Shown: positions 1-8,854 of the stretch, piece by piece | How positions within the stretch are numbered: position 1 is the first letter of the stretch | Layout of the letters: each line of letters opens with the position of its first letter | NCBI GenBank assembly: GCA_018065695.1 | Contig: JAGHST010000029.1 | Span: 1 to 41,550 of the forward strand | Origin: Candidatus Cacconaster caballi | GTDB lineage: Bacteria > Bacteroidota > Bacteroidia > Bacteroidales > UBA932 | Reading direction: 5' to 3' | Length of the DNA stretch: 41,550 nucleotides | Made by a program: the position numbers and the translations under genes | The notes under the pieces: generated by a model | What the model saw: the letters and a program-made list of their open reading frames with translations, nothing else | Told to the model about the DNA's origin: nothing | Databases searched by the model: none

Positions 1-140
1 CCTCAGCCGCAGACAGCAAGTTATTTGCGGAGCAAATGACGCAGATGGCGAGAATGGACGCTGTTCGGCCGCAAGTCAACCCATTCATATTCACTCGTCC
101 AGACGGATGAATTTGGCGGAGGCTGGGCGGCAGAGGAGGT

Positions 141-317
141 GCGGCAGAGGCTGGCTACGGAAGGATGCATAGCGGGAAGGGCCGCGAAAGGATGCCGGAT
201 GCGAGTGAAAAATGTCTGTGGGCCGGTTATAGCCGGGGGACCCGCAGACATCACGAAGCAGACGAGCAACTTTCAGGCCCTGAAGCTCCGCATCCGCCCA
301 TAGCCAGCCTCTGCCGC
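141..317. repeat. 17-base perfect inverted repeat pair
   Basis: GCGGCAGAGGCTGGCTA at 141-157 is the exact reverse complement of 301-317, with 143 bases between the arms. A partial direct copy of the left arm (GGCTGGGCGGCAGAGG) lies just upstream at 121-136. No transposase gene is nearby. It may be part of a dispersed intergenic element, but only one copy is visible in this window. Confidence 0.6.
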
Positions 318-340
318 TGCAAAGTGCAGCGGCACAGAGG
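308..340. other. Strong intergenic hairpin
   Basis: GCCGCTGC (313-320) and GCAGCGGC (326-333) form a perfect 8-bp stem with a five-base loop AAAGT. The stem extends by five pairs, CCTCT (308-312) with AGAGG (336-340), after a two-base bulge. No T-run follows on either strand, so a simple intrinsic terminator is not supported. Confidence 0.6.
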
Positions 341-548
341 GAGTAGCGGCAATGAACGGGTCGAGGAGGCATCGAATCATCTTCCCGGCCACTTTGGGCT
401 GGCTTACGACTTGTTCACGCCGTCCCTGGCTTCTTCGCCGATACCGCAAGGGCGTTTGACTCCACCAGGCGCATCACGGAATCGTTGAAGGATATGTCAA
501 TATCCTTAAAGCAGGCAAAAGAGTGATGTATGGTCGCGCCTCTGGTTA

Positions 549-1808
549 CTATGACTTCTTTTCAAGAGTCAAAATGAATTCTTTCATGAGGGGAACTTTC
601 TTCATCGCTGATTTGAAGAGAGCCAGCTGGTTTCTGGTACGTACCAGATTATGCTCGGGATACATGATTCTGTAATATGTATCGCCATTGAGATAATCTG
701 TGAAGAAACGGACTGCCTGCATATACGGAAACAAGCATGCTGCATAAGGAAGATTCTCCTTCTCAATCGGGGTCAAGAATGATGAGGCAGACTCCAGATA
801 GCCTTCTGTAAACGCCTTGAAAATTTCCATATTGAAGCCGACATTACTCACGTTTGGATCATCCTCTGCCACAAAGTTGGCCGCTGTCCGCAGGAAATCA
901 CCGTAATCGCTGAAAATGAAGGAGGGCATCGTCGTATCCAGATCGATAACGCAGATGACATTGCCGTCAGCATCAAAAAGCATATTGTTAACTTTGGTGT
1001 CACAGTGGCAGATGCGTTTAGGGAGCTCTCCTTCACGGTACAGACGCTCACTTTTACACATTTCATCAGCATAATCAAGCAGAGTCCCGAGAATATCCTT
1101 TGCCTCCTGATCAGAAAGCCGGCCGGCCGCGTCAGCCTTGGCAGCATCCTTCAACTGGTTCACCCTGAGTTCGATGTTGTGAAAATCCGGTATTGTTTCT
1201 CCTATCCGGTACGGAATATCCGTCAGAAGAGATTCGAAATTTCCGAACGTTTTTCCACAGATTCCGGAATATTCCGGAGTTACTGACTCATATGTAAAAG
1301 AGTTACTGATGAATTCAGATACTCTCCAGAATTTCCCGTTCCGGAAGCAATATGTGGCGGAGCCGTCTTTAAGCGGCAGGAATTTCAGCGTTCTCACCCC
1401 TTTGCTGCGCAGATAGTCCGTAATGGTTTCCAAATTGCGCTGGAGCAACTCTACATCTTTGAAAACAGCATTGTTTATCCGCTGAAGGACATAATCCGGG
1501 CCCTCTCCTGCAGTAGTGGCCAGGTATGTATCATTGATAAGCCCGTTACCAAGAGGTTTGATACTCTCTATTTCCCCTTTGATGTCGAAACTGGAGACAA
1601 TCTGTCGGAGGTCCGTTGAAGGTACAAGAGTTCCGGAGGATTCCGACCCGTGGAAATCGGGCGTTTCATCATTATGCCCGATAAGAAATCCTGCTTCAGT
1701 ACAATCCGGGGATTTCTCCTGCCGGTCTATGCACGGCACAACATCACCGGCAGAAGCTTCAATCTCTTCAAAGCCGGACACATAGGGAACAATCAATGGT
1801 TTTGTCAT
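549..1808 (-). CDS. Phosphotransferase of the N-acetylhexosamine 1-kinase type
   Basis: A 419-residue aminoglycoside-phosphotransferase-fold kinase. Members of this Bacteroidetes branch resemble NahK, which phosphorylates N-acetylhexosamines at C1 with ATP in the cytoplasm. The ATP-binding N-lobe contains GNGLINDTYL. The catalytic loop HCDTKVNN has His268, Asp270 and Asn275 of the Brenner motif HxDxxxxN, and Asp289 in IDLDT is the metal-binding Asp. The family core seems to begin near residue 67 (DLRQIVSSF), so the first roughly 65 residues are an unusual extension. There is no internal Met between residue 1 and the core, so ATG at 1808 is the only reasonable ATG start. The gene stands alone, downstream of the ribosomal block and separated from it by a hairpin. 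The exact sugar substrate is inferred. Confidence 0.8.
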   Translation of the reverse strand: MTKPLIVPYVSGFEEIEASAGDVVPCIDRQEKSPDCTEAGFLIGHNDETPDFHGSESSGTLVPSTDLRQIVSSFDIKGEIESIKPLGNGLINDTYLATTAGEGPDYVLQRINNAVFKDVELLQRNLETITDYLRSKGVRTLKFLPLKDGSATYCFRNGKFWRVSEFISNSFTYESVTPEYSGICGKTFGNFESLLTDIPYRIGETIPDFHNIELRVNQLKDAAKADAAGRLSDQEAKDILGTLLDYADEMCKSERLYREGELPKRICHCDTKVNNMLFDADGNVICVIDLDTTMPSFIFSDYGDFLRTAANFVAEDDPNVSNVGFNMEIFKAFTEGYLESASSFLTPIEKENLPYAACLFPYMQAVRFFTDYLNGDTYYRIMYPEHNLVRTRNQLALFKSAMKKVPLMKEFILTLEKKS

Positions 1809-1872
1809 AAAAATTTACTGCAATTTCCGCAACTTGTCGAATATATTTCAAAAATATGTTTACGCCCAGATG

Positions 1873-1880
1873 CAAATGTA
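1873..1880 (-). promoter_or_regulatory. Candidate -7 element for the kinase gene
   Basis: On the minus strand this reads TACATTTG, matching the Bacteroidetes TAnnTTTG box, 64 bases before the ATG at 1808. A second match, TATTTTTG, lies closer at 1849-1856. Neither has a clear TTTG at the ideal 20-base spacing, so which one is used is open. Confidence 0.35.
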
Positions 1881-1912
1881 ACAATAAATTCAATACATTG
1901 CGCCGGCAACAG

Positions 1913-1947
1913 AACAAGGGTCGGCTCCGTAGGAGTCAACCCTTGTT
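1913..1947 (-). terminator. Hairpin after rpsC, probable transcription end of the ribosomal block
   Basis: AACAAGGGT (1913-1921) pairs perfectly with ACCCTTGTT (1939-1947), with additional CTCC/GGAG pairing inside. It lies about 45 bases past the rpsC stop codon. The following T-run is weak on the minus strand, so it may act as a terminator or as a 3'-end stabilising structure. Confidence 0.55.
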
Positions 1948-1992
1948 CAGATATCAATGTCGGCACGAGGCCGAAAACAGTGTCGGAAAGTA

Positions 1993-2766
1993 TTATTCTT
2001 CCTTGCGAGGACGGCGTTCGCCGTTGCCGCGTGGGCGACGGTCTGAGCGGCCTCCGCGAGAGCGACGGTCACCACCGCGATGCTCACCCTGGCCTGCGCC
2101 CTGTGCTGCGTTTGCAGCTACGCCTGCGTTAGGGGAAAGATCACGCTTGCCGTAAACCTCACCGTTGCAAATCCATACCTTTACACCGAGGACGCCTACT
2201 TTGGTGTGAGCCTCTGCAAGTGCATAGTCGATGTCTGCACGGATGGTGTGGAGAGGAGTACGTCCCTCTTTGAACATTTCGCTTCTTGCCATTTCAGCAC
2301 CGCCTACACGGCCGCTGATCTGCACCTTGATGCCCTCGGCACCCATACGCATTGTGGATGCGACAGCCATCTTGATGGCGCGACGGTAAGAAACACGACC
2401 TTCAACCTGACGTGCAATGTTGTTGGCAACGATGTTGGCGTCAACTTCAGGACGTTTCACTTCGAAGATGTTGATCTGGACTTCCTTGTTGCAGATTTTC
2501 TTGAGCTCTTCCTTCAGCTTGTCAACTTCCTGACCGCCCTTGCCTATGATGACACCCGGACGGGCTGTGTTGATGGTGACGGTTATGAGCTTGAGTGTAC
2601 GCTCGATAACAATCTTTGAAAGAGATGCTTTTGCAAGACGTGCGGTAAGGTATTCACGAATCTTCGAATCTTCGAGAATTCTGCTTGGATATTCACCATA
2701 CCAGTTGGAGTCCCAACCACGGATGATACCTATACGGTTGCTGATAGGATTGGTTTTCTGTCCCAT
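1993..2766 (-). CDS. rpsC: 30S ribosomal protein S3
   Basis: S3 sits at the mRNA entry side of the small subunit head. The start [18 protein letters not shown] is the standard S3 N terminus. The KH domain (around residues 45-115, with [13 protein letters not shown]) and the S3 C-terminal domain follow. At 257 residues it is longer than the E. coli protein because of a Gly/Arg-rich tail from about residue 208 (repeated RGG, DRR and RPR units), as is common in Bacteroidetes. It starts one base after the rplV stop codon. It is the last gene of the block; rplP, which normally follows, is absent. Confidence 0.97.
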   Translation of the reverse strand: MGQKTNPISNRIGIIRGWDSNWYGEYPSRILEDSKIREYLTARLAKASLSKIVIERTLKLITVTINTARPGVIIGKGGQEVDKLKEELKKICNKEVQINIFEVKRPEVDANIVANNIARQVEGRVSYRRAIKMAVASTMRMGAEGIKVQISGRVGGAEMARSEMFKEGRTPLHTIRADIDYALAEAHTKVGVLGVKVWICNGEVYGKRDLSPNAGVAANAAQGAGQGEHRGGDRRSRGGRSDRRPRGNGERRPRKEE

Positions 2767-2767
2767 A

Positions 2768-3202
2768 TTACTTTGCCTCCTCTACTGATGGTTTTTCTTC
2801 TTTCTTCTTGGCAGCCACGATAATGGTTATGTGGTTTGAACGCTTGCGGATGCGTGCTGCACGACCCTGAGGGGCTGTGCGGATGCGCTTCAGCTGGCGG
2901 CCACCGTCCACCATAACGGTCTGGACGAATACATTACCGTTCTCCAATTCCTTGCGGGATTCTTCATTCTTTGCCTCCCAGTTTGCAATTGCGCTGCGGA
3001 GGAGCTTCTCCATACGGATAGAAGCCTCTTTCTTCGAATAGTGAAGAATATCCAAGGCGTGGTTAACTTCTACACCTCTGATGATGTCTGCAACGAGACG
3101 CATTTTCTGAGGCGAGGTAGGAACATCATTCAGCTTTGCGATAGCTGTCTGCTTCTTTATTTCTTTAAGCCTTTCGGCCATTTCTCTTTTACGAGCTCCC
3201 AT
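2768..3202 (-). CDS. rplV: 50S ribosomal protein L22
   Basis: L22 lines the peptide exit tunnel with its long beta-hairpin. The core [19 protein letters not shown] and the hairpin/tail [18 protein letters not shown] are diagnostic. It has 144 residues, with a basic N-terminal extension ([17 protein letters not shown]) and an acidic/basic C-terminal tail beyond the E. coli protein. It lies 21 bases downstream of rpsS and is almost fused to rpsC, which implies co-transcription. Confidence 0.97.
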   Translation of the reverse strand: MGARKREMAERLKEIKKQTAIAKLNDVPTSPQKMRLVADIIRGVEVNHALDILHYSKKEASIRMEKLLRSAIANWEAKNEESRKELENGNVFVQTVMVDGGRQLKRIRTAPQGRAARIRKRSNHITIIVAAKKKEEKPSVEEAK

Positions 3203-3223
3203 TGTAATCTTTGCTTTTAATTA

Positions 3224-3490
3224 TTAACGATTACCGGAGTGACCTTTGAAGGTACGTGTAGGAGCGAATTCTCCTAACTTGTGACCAACCATATTCTCTG
3301 TAACATAAACAGGAACAAACTTGTTTCCATTATGAACAGCGATTGTGTGTCCGACAAAGTCCGGTGAAATCATGCTGGCGCGAGACCAAGTCTTGATGAC
3401 TTCTTTCTTCATACTGCCATCGTTCATGGCAAGTACTCTTTTTTCCAGTGCGTCCTGAATGTAAGGACCTTTTCTAAGTGAACGACTCAT
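3224..3490 (-). CDS. rpsS: 30S ribosomal protein S19
   Basis: An 88-residue protein of the small-subunit head, working with S13 near the A-site finger. [19 protein letters not shown] and the end [14 protein letters not shown] are typical and full length. It lies between rplB (22-base gap) and rplV (21-base gap). Confidence 0.97.
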   Translation of the reverse strand: MSRSLRKGPYIQDALEKRVLAMNDGSMKKEVIKTWSRASMISPDFVGHTIAVHNGNKFVPVYVTENMVGHKLGEFAPTRTFKGHSGNR

Positions 3491-3512
3491 AATCTAAATA
3501 AGTTTAATTCCG

Positions 3513-4337
3513 TTATTTCTTTCTTCTTTCAATGATGAACTTGTTGGAAGTCTTCTTAGGGTTACGAGTCTTGTATCCCTTAGCTGGGAGACCCTTGCGT
3601 GAGCGTGGGTGACCACCGGATGCGCGGCCTTCACCACCACCCATAGGGTGATCCACAGGGTTCATTACGACACCGCGGTTGTGAGGTCTGCGACCCAACC
3701 AGCGTCTGCGGCCTGCTTTGCCGTGTGACTCCAAGTTGTGTTCTGAATTGGAAACCGTACCAACGGTTGCGCGGCAAGTGGTCAGGACCATTCTTGTCTC
3801 ACCTGAAGGGAGACGGAGAACAGCGTGACCGCCTTCACGTGCGGTAAGCTGAGCGAAAGCACCGGCGCTGCGAGCCATTGCGGCACCGCAACCGGGACGA
3901 AGCTCGATGTTGTGTACGAGAGTACCGAGCGGAATTTCTGATAGAGGAAGAGCGTTACCTATTTCAGGAGCTACACCGGAACCGGAAGCGATCGTCTGAC
4001 CGACTTTGATGCCGTTAGGAGCTATGATATAACGTTTTTCACCATCGCCATAAACGACCAGGGCAATGCGTGCACTGCGGTTAGGGTCGTATTCGATTGT
4101 CTTTACTACAGCGGTGTAGTCGTCCTTGTCGCGAAGGAAGTCGATTACACGGTACATTTTTTTGTGACCACCGCCGAGATAGCGCATTGTCATCTTACCC
4201 TGATTGTTGCGTCCGCCTGTGCCGCGAAGCGGTTTGAGGAGGCTCTTTTCAGGGGTAGTGCAAGTGATGTCATCAAAAGCGCTGATGACCTTATTTCTGG
4301 TACCGGGAGTTACCGGTTTGAATTTACGTACTGCCAT
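3513..4337 (-). CDS. rplB: 50S ribosomal protein L2
   Basis: L2 is an essential 23S rRNA-binding protein close to the peptidyl-transferase centre and at the subunit interface. It has 274 residues, the usual length. Visible hallmarks are the [22 protein letters not shown] region near the N terminus and the C-terminal block [20 protein letters not shown] with the conserved functional His. It begins five bases after the rplW stop codon. Confidence 0.98.
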   Translation of the reverse strand: MAVRKFKPVTPGTRNKVISAFDDITCTTPEKSLLKPLRGTGGRNNQGKMTMRYLGGGHKKMYRVIDFLRDKDDYTAVVKTIEYDPNRSARIALVVYGDGEKRYIIAPNGIKVGQTIASGSGVAPEIGNALPLSEIPLGTLVHNIELRPGCGAAMARSAGAFAQLTAREGGHAVLRLPSGETRMVLTTCRATVGTVSNSEHNLESHGKAGRRRWLGRRPHNRGVVMNPVDHPMGGGEGRASGGHPRSRKGLPAKGYKTRNPKKTSNKFIIERRKK

Positions 4338-4342
4338 GGCCT

Positions 4343-4633
4343 TTAAATGTTGCTATAGAAATCTATCTTGTCATCTCCGGCCAATGTTACAAACGCCTTC
4401 TTGATGTGGTTTGTACGGCCTGTCTGCAAACCGTCCTTGGTATAACGGCTCTTGCGTTTTCCGTGGTAGTTTACAGTATTCACGTCTTTTACTGAAACAC
4501 CATACATCTGTTCTACCGCTTTGCGGATTTCAATCTTGTTGGCATCGCGATCGACGATGAAACCGTAACGGTTCAATTTGTCGCCCTGAACCGTCATTTT
4601 CTCAGTTACGAGTGGCTTAATCAAAATACTCAT
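4343..4633 (-). CDS. rplW: 50S ribosomal protein L23
   Basis: L23 binds 23S rRNA at the exit tunnel rim and is the docking site for trigger factor and SRP. It has 96 residues. [11 protein letters not shown] and the central [20 protein letters not shown] are characteristic. It sits between rplD (12-base gap) and rplB (5-base gap). Confidence 0.97.
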   Translation of the reverse strand: MSILIKPLVTEKMTVQGDKLNRYGFIVDRDANKIEIRKAVEQMYGVSVKDVNTVNYHGKRKSRYTKDGLQTGRTNHIKKAFVTLAGDDKIDFYSNI

Positions 4634-4645
4634 GGTCGTAAGGTT

Positions 4646-5272
4646 TTATTTACGTCTTTCTGCCAATATATCCTGAACTCCGTCAACGAGTACCAGGTGG
4701 TTCGCATCCACGATGGTATAGGTGTTGATTTCGTCCACGGTGATGACTTTCACCTCAGGGAGATTGCGAGACGACAGATAAATGTTGTTTGAATTTTCAG
4801 GAAGCACTACAAGAGTCTTTCTTCCGTTGGCTTTGAGATTGTCAAGGATCTTGATGAATTCCTTGGTCTTCGGAGCCTCCATTGCAAACGGCTCGACCAT
4901 TGTTATGGCCTTGTTCTTAGCCTTGTAGGAAAGAGCTGAGAAACGGGCGAGCTGTTTGAGCTTCTTGTTGAGCTTGAAGGAGTAATCGCGTGGTTTAGGA
5001 CCGAAGGCATTGCCACCGCCAACATAGATGTTGGACTTGATGCTGCCGTGACGTGCTCCTCCGCCGCCTTTCTGGCGACCCATCTTCTTGGTGCTGAAAG
5101 CAACCTCGCTGCGGTCTTTGGTCTTGTGTGTACCCTGACGCTGATTTGCGAGATACTGCTTGCAATCGAGATAAATAGCGTTATCGTTCGGCTCGATGCC
5201 GAAGATTGCATCTTCAAGCTCTACCTGCTTGCCTGATGCTTCACCGTTGATTTTCAATACATCAAGTTTCAT
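4646..5272 (-). CDS. rplD: 50S ribosomal protein L4
   Basis: L4 belongs to the L4/L1e family and reaches into the exit tunnel with a long loop. At 208 residues it has family length. The loop RQGTHKTKDRSEV...GGGARHGSIKSNIYVGGG corresponds to the tunnel extension, and the fold then continues with KTLVVLPENSNN. In enterobacteria L4 autoregulates the S10 operon; no equivalent leader structure is evident here. The gap from rplC is five bases. Confidence 0.97.
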   Translation of the reverse strand: MKLDVLKINGEASGKQVELEDAIFGIEPNDNAIYLDCKQYLANQRQGTHKTKDRSEVAFSTKKMGRQKGGGGARHGSIKSNIYVGGGNAFGPKPRDYSFKLNKKLKQLARFSALSYKAKNKAITMVEPFAMEAPKTKEFIKILDNLKANGRKTLVVLPENSNNIYLSSRNLPEVKVITVDEINTYTIVDANHLVLVDGVQDILAERRK

Positions 5273-5277
5273 AACGC

Positions 5278-5901
5278 TTAGTCCTCCAGAATTAAATAAG
5301 AACCTTTGGCTCCAGGAACGGAACCTTTCACAACTACAAGATTGTTCTCAGGGATAACCTTGATAACCTCGAGGTTGAACACTTTCACGCGGTCACCGCC
5401 CATATGGCCGGCCATACGCATACCCTTGAAAACTCTTGAAGGCCAAGATGATGCGCCCATAGAACCAGGGTGACGAAGTCTATCGTCCTGACCGTGGGTC
5501 TGACCACCTACGCCCTGAAAACCGTGGCGTTTCACAACGCCCTGGAAACCGTGACCCTTTGAAGTGCCGGTGACGTCAATCCATTTGATACCTTCAGAAA
5601 GGTCTGCGACTGTCACTACATCTCCGAGCTTGAGTTCCTTCGGGAAATCATTGGCGAACTCTACGAGTTTGCGCTTAGGAGTGGTTCCTGCCTTTTCAAA
5701 GTGTCCCTTAAGGGGCTTGCTGGCGTGCTTTTCCTTGATTTCGTCATAGGCAAGCTGTACAGCGGCATAACCATCTTTTTCAACTGTACGGATTTGCGTA
5801 ACAACACACGGACCAGCCTCAATAACAGTGCATGGAAGATTTTTTCCCTCGGCACTGAAAACGGAAGTCATTCCGATTTTTTTTCCAATTAATCCAGGCA
5901 T
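5278..5901 (-). CDS. rplC: 50S ribosomal protein L3
   Basis: L3 is an early-assembly 23S rRNA-binding protein whose loop approaches the peptidyl-transferase centre. It has 207 residues. [15 protein letters not shown], the central [18 protein letters not shown] and [17 protein letters not shown] are the typical blocks. It is the first gene of the block and has its own good promoter. In most Bacteroidetes rpsJ (S10) lies immediately upstream; here the upstream neighbour is a divergent peptidase gene. Confidence 0.98.
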   Translation of the reverse strand: MPGLIGKKIGMTSVFSAEGKNLPCTVIEAGPCVVTQIRTVEKDGYAAVQLAYDEIKEKHASKPLKGHFEKAGTTPKRKLVEFANDFPKELKLGDVVTVADLSEGIKWIDVTGTSKGHGFQGVVKRHGFQGVGGQTHGQDDRLRHPGSMGASSWPSRVFKGMRMAGHMGGDRVKVFNLEVIKVIPENNLVVVKGSVPGAKGSYLILED

Positions 5902-5963
5902 TTGGTTGTTAATTTGGTGTAAATAAATAAGTTAAATACTTCTCGCCCATTTTAGGCGGGCTG

Positions 5964-5995
5964 CAAATATACGGCAATATTTTTTATAAACCAAA
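5964..5995 (-). promoter_or_regulatory. Bacteroidetes-type promoter of the ribosomal block
   Basis: On the minus strand TTTG (5995-5992), a 20-base spacer and TATATTTG (5971-5964) match the -33/-7 consensus of the primary Bacteroidetes sigma factor. Transcription would begin near 5957 and leave a leader of about 55 bases before rplC. Confidence 0.75.
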
Positions 5996-6003
5996 TAAAA
6001 TCA

Positions 6004-6011
6004 TAACTTTA
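6004..6011 (+). promoter_or_regulatory. Weak -7 element for the S9 peptidase pair
   Basis: TAACTTTA is one base off TAnnTTTG and lies 25 bases before the ATG at 6037. The spacer-matched -33 region is only a T-run. It is divergent from the rplC promoter in the same 135-base intergenic region. Confidence 0.35.
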
Positions 6012-6036
6012 CACCCTATTCAAATATGCTTGTGTT

Positions 6037-8853
6037 ATGAGAAGATTGTTTTTGATTTCATTGTTCGCGGCCCTGACCTTGTCAGAGGCATTTGCCCAGA
6101 AACCGGCTCTCGACCATTCGGTCTATGACAGTTGGAAGAGTATCGGCCGTATCTCCATTCCCGACGGCGGCGACTGGGCCATCTATACCGTAAGTCCGCA
6201 GGAGGGGGATGCCGTGCTGCACCTTTATAATATCAGGAGCGGAAAGGAGTACGCTCTCGACTGCGTTTCCTCGGCCGCCCTTTCCAAAGACGCAAAGAGA
6301 GCCGTTTTCAGGATTTCTCCGAAATTCAGCGAAACAAGGCAGGCGAGAATAGACAAGAAAAAAGGCGACGAGATGCCTCAGCCGTCTCTCGGCGTCCTCA
6401 ATCTGGCAACGGGGAGGATAGATACCATTGCACGCGTCAAAGAGTTCAAACACAGTGAAATATTGGGAAATTACGTAGCCTTCAAGAAGGTGGCGGCACC
6501 AAAATCCGCAACCAAGAAGAAAAGCGGAGAGAAAAATGACAAGCCGAAAGATACTTCCGACGATTCATATCTGTACGTCCTGAACATCGCAACGATGGCC
6601 ATCGACAGCATCAAAGCCGCAGACTCCTACGGATTTGCCGAGGAGGGAGACCGCCTTGCATATATCACCTCTCCGGGAAAGAAAGACAGCACCACCGTCA
6701 GAGGCATCTTCATCTACAATCCCGTGCAGAAACTCTCCATCGAAGTGCTTTCCGGAGAGAAGAAGGCTTTTTTCTCCGGGATACATTTCGACAAAAAAGG
6801 TGAAAGGCTCGCTTTCTATGCCAATCTCGACACTGCAAAGGATGCTTCCAAAACCCCGGACCTCTATCTTTATGCCGGCGGAAAGGCGGAAAAAATCTTT
6901 GCGGGCGACAGCAAATCGCTTCAGAAGGGATGGCGCATCAGCAGCGACGCTCCGGTAAGATTCTACGACAACTATCTCACATTCGGCACCCAGCCGTTTC
7001 CTAAGGAAAAAGATACTACTCTGGTGGATTTCGAACAGGCCCGTCTGGATATCTGGGTATGGAACGAGGACTACATCCAGCCTGTTCAGAAAAGCAGACT
7101 GAAGCAGGACCTCAAACGCAGCTATCTTGCCAAAGTGCAGTACGACGGCACCTGCTTCGCGCAGATTGCGGACCAGGATATCCCATACGCTTCCATCGAT
7201 GAGAAGAATACTCAGGATTTCATCCTTGCCGCCTGCGACAAGCCTTACAGAGTGAAGAGCCAGTGGGATACGGATCCTTGCGAAGACATTTACCGGATTA
7301 ATCTGCTTGACGGCAGCCGCAAGCTTCTGGAGACCGCCGCACCATACGGAAGATTCAGTGTTTCCCCCAACGGAGCATATTATGTAGCCTTCAACGCGGA
7401 CGACCGCTGCTGGTATATGGTGGAGGCAGCCACCTGCAGGAAGACAAATCTGACAGAAAAACTCGGAGCCGTTTTCTTTGACGACGAAGATGACCATCCT
7501 CAAAAACCCGGCTCGAACGGCTACTGCGTATGGTCTGAAGACAACCGTTTCTTCTGGATAAGGGACAAGTACGATTTCTGGCAATTCGATCCTTCAGGGG
7601 CCAAGGCTCCTTTCAGAGTGACCGGAGGAAGAGATGCCGAAATCACATATGATTTTGCCGATAGAGCCTACGACGAAAGCGGCCGCAACCGCTTCAGAGA
7701 GGTCAGAACCGACCGTCCGGCCTGGTTCACCACATTCAACCACAAGACAAAGAAGACCGGTGTCGCCCGTCTTGACCTGCAGCGCAAGGGAGCAAAAGCG
7801 GAAAATCTGACTGAAGGCCCATACACCTACGCCAACCTTGCCGTCAGTGCGGGGAAAAAGCCTCTGGTCGTCTTCTCGAAAGGCAATTTCGAAGAGGGAG
7901 GCAATCTCTTCATCACGGCGGATGCGTTCAAATCGCAGAGGCAGCTTTCCGACATCAATCCGCAACAGAAAGATTTCAACTGGGGAACGGTGGAACTCGT
8001 AAGCTGGAATGCCGCTGACGGCACACCGGCCGAAGGGCTTCTTTTCAAGCCGGAGAACTTCGACCCTTCAAAGAAGTATCCAGTGATGATCTACTTCTAC
8101 GAACGCAACTCCGACAATCTGTATATGGTAAGGAATCCCGCCCCCAGCGCATCTACCGTCAACATTCCTTACTTTGTCAGCAATGAATACCTCGTATTCG
8201 TGCCGGACATCCGCTACAAGAACGGACACCCGGGAAAGAGCGCCCTCAACTTCATAATGCCGGGCTGCGACATGCTCTGCAGGTATCCTTGGGTCGATGG
8301 CGACAATATGGCCATTCAGGGCCAGAGTTGGGGCGGCTATCAGGTTGCCTATATGATTACTCAGACAGGACGTTTCAAGGCTGCCGGAGCCGGTGCTCCC
8401 GTCAGCAATATGACCAGCGCCTACGGAGGAATCCGCTGGGAAAGCGGCCGTGCGCGTACAATGCAGTATGAAAAAGGCCAGAGCCGTATCGGCAAGGACC
8501 TTTGGGAGGGATTCGACCTCTATTACGAGAATTCCCCTCTGTTCTTCGTGCCTAACGTAACGACTCCGGTGCTCATAATGCACAACGATGCGGACGGGGC
8601 TGTGCCTTGGTGGCAGGGTATCGAATTCTTCAACGGTCTGCGCCGCTGCGGCAAACAGGCCTGGATGCTCCAATACAACGATGAAGCCCACAACCTCAGG
8701 GAGCGCCGCAACAGAAAAGACCTCAGCCGCAGGCTCGAACAGTTCTTCGACCACTTCCTGAAAGGCAAACCGATGCCTGTATGGATGGCAAAAGGTGTGC
8801 CTGCAACAGAAAAGGGCATATCATACGGATTTGAATATATTGAATGCGAATAA
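6037..8853 (+). CDS. Periplasmic S9-family prolyl oligopeptidase-like peptidase
   Basis: A 938-residue exported serine peptidase. A signal peptide with cleavage after AFA (about residue 20) precedes a long beta-propeller-like region (about 40-640) and a C-terminal alpha/beta-hydrolase domain. The catalytic triad is readable: Ser764 in GQSWGGY, Asp853 in HNDADGAVP and His885 in NDEAHNL. S9 enzymes cleave short peptides, often after Pro or Ala, so a role in digesting imported peptides in the periplasm is likely, but the specificity cannot be read. A low-complexity Lys/Asp-rich insert lies around residues 155-175 (KSATKKKSGEKNDKPKD). A second S9 gene starts two codons further on, so the two are probably co-transcribed. 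Confidence 0.88.
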   Translation: MRRLFLISLFAALTLSEAFAQKPALDHSVYDSWKSIGRISIPDGGDWAIYTVSPQEGDAVLHLYNIRSGKEYALDCVSSAALSKDAKRAVFRISPKFSETRQARIDKKKGDEMPQPSLGVLNLATGRIDTIARVKEFKHSEILGNYVAFKKVAAPKSATKKKSGEKNDKPKDTSDDSYLYVLNIATMAIDSIKAADSYGFAEEGDRLAYITSPGKKDSTTVRGIFIYNPVQKLSIEVLSGEKKAFFSGIHFDKKGERLAFYANLDTAKDASKTPDLYLYAGGKAEKIFAGDSKSLQKGWRISSDAPVRFYDNYLTFGTQPFPKEKDTTLVDFEQARLDIWVWNEDYIQPVQKSRLKQDLKRSYLAKVQYDGTCFAQIADQDIPYASIDEKNTQDFILAACDKPYRVKSQWDTDPCEDIYRINLLDGSRKLLETAAPYGRFSVSPNGAYYVAFNADDRCWYMVEAATCRKTNLTEKLGAVFFDDEDDHPQKPGSNGYCVWSEDNRFFWIRDKYDFWQFDPSGAKAPFRVTGGRDAEITYDFADRAYDESGRNRFREVRTDRPAWFTTFNHKTKKTGVARLDLQRKGAKAENLTEGPYTYANLAVSAGKKPLVVFSKGNFEEGGNLFITADAFKSQRQLSDINPQQKDFNWGTVELVSWNAADGTPAEGLLFKPENFDPSKKYPVMIYFYERNSDNLYMVRNPAPSASTVNIPYFVSNEYLVFVPDIRYKNGHPGKSALNFIMPGCDMLCRYPWVDGDNMAIQGQSWGGYQVAYMITQTGRFKAAGAGAPVSNMTSAYGGIRWESGRARTMQYEKGQSRIGKDLWEGFDLYYENSPLFFVPNVTTPVLIMHNDADGAVPWWQGIEFFNGLRRCGKQAWMLQYNDEAHNLRERRNRKDLSRRLEQFFDHFLKGKPMPVWMAKGVPATEKGISYGFEYIECE

Positions 8854-8854
8854 T

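Larger units (their letters stand above)
1..548. other. Stretch without a convincing gene; inverted repeats
   Basis: No reading frame here looks like a real protein: the open frames are short, rich in Arg, Ser, Pro and Cys, and lack recognisable motifs. Structure is present instead. A perfect 17-base inverted repeat lies at 141-157 and 301-317, and the second arm runs into a strong hairpin at 308-340. A frame on the minus strand stays open for 48 codons from 561 to 415, with locally protein-like composition (for example HHSFACFKDIDISFNDS) but no start codon in a suitable place, so it could be a gene remnant. It follows directly after the kinase gene on the same strand. I do not recognise it. 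Confidence 0.5.

Noticed and set aside
165-488. Open frame of 107 codons on the plus strand in the first region
   Set aside because: No motif, crosses both inverted repeats and the hairpin, composition not protein-like.
6565-7584. Open frame of 339 codons on the minus strand
   Set aside because: Opposite the first S9 peptidase; no signal peptide or motif.
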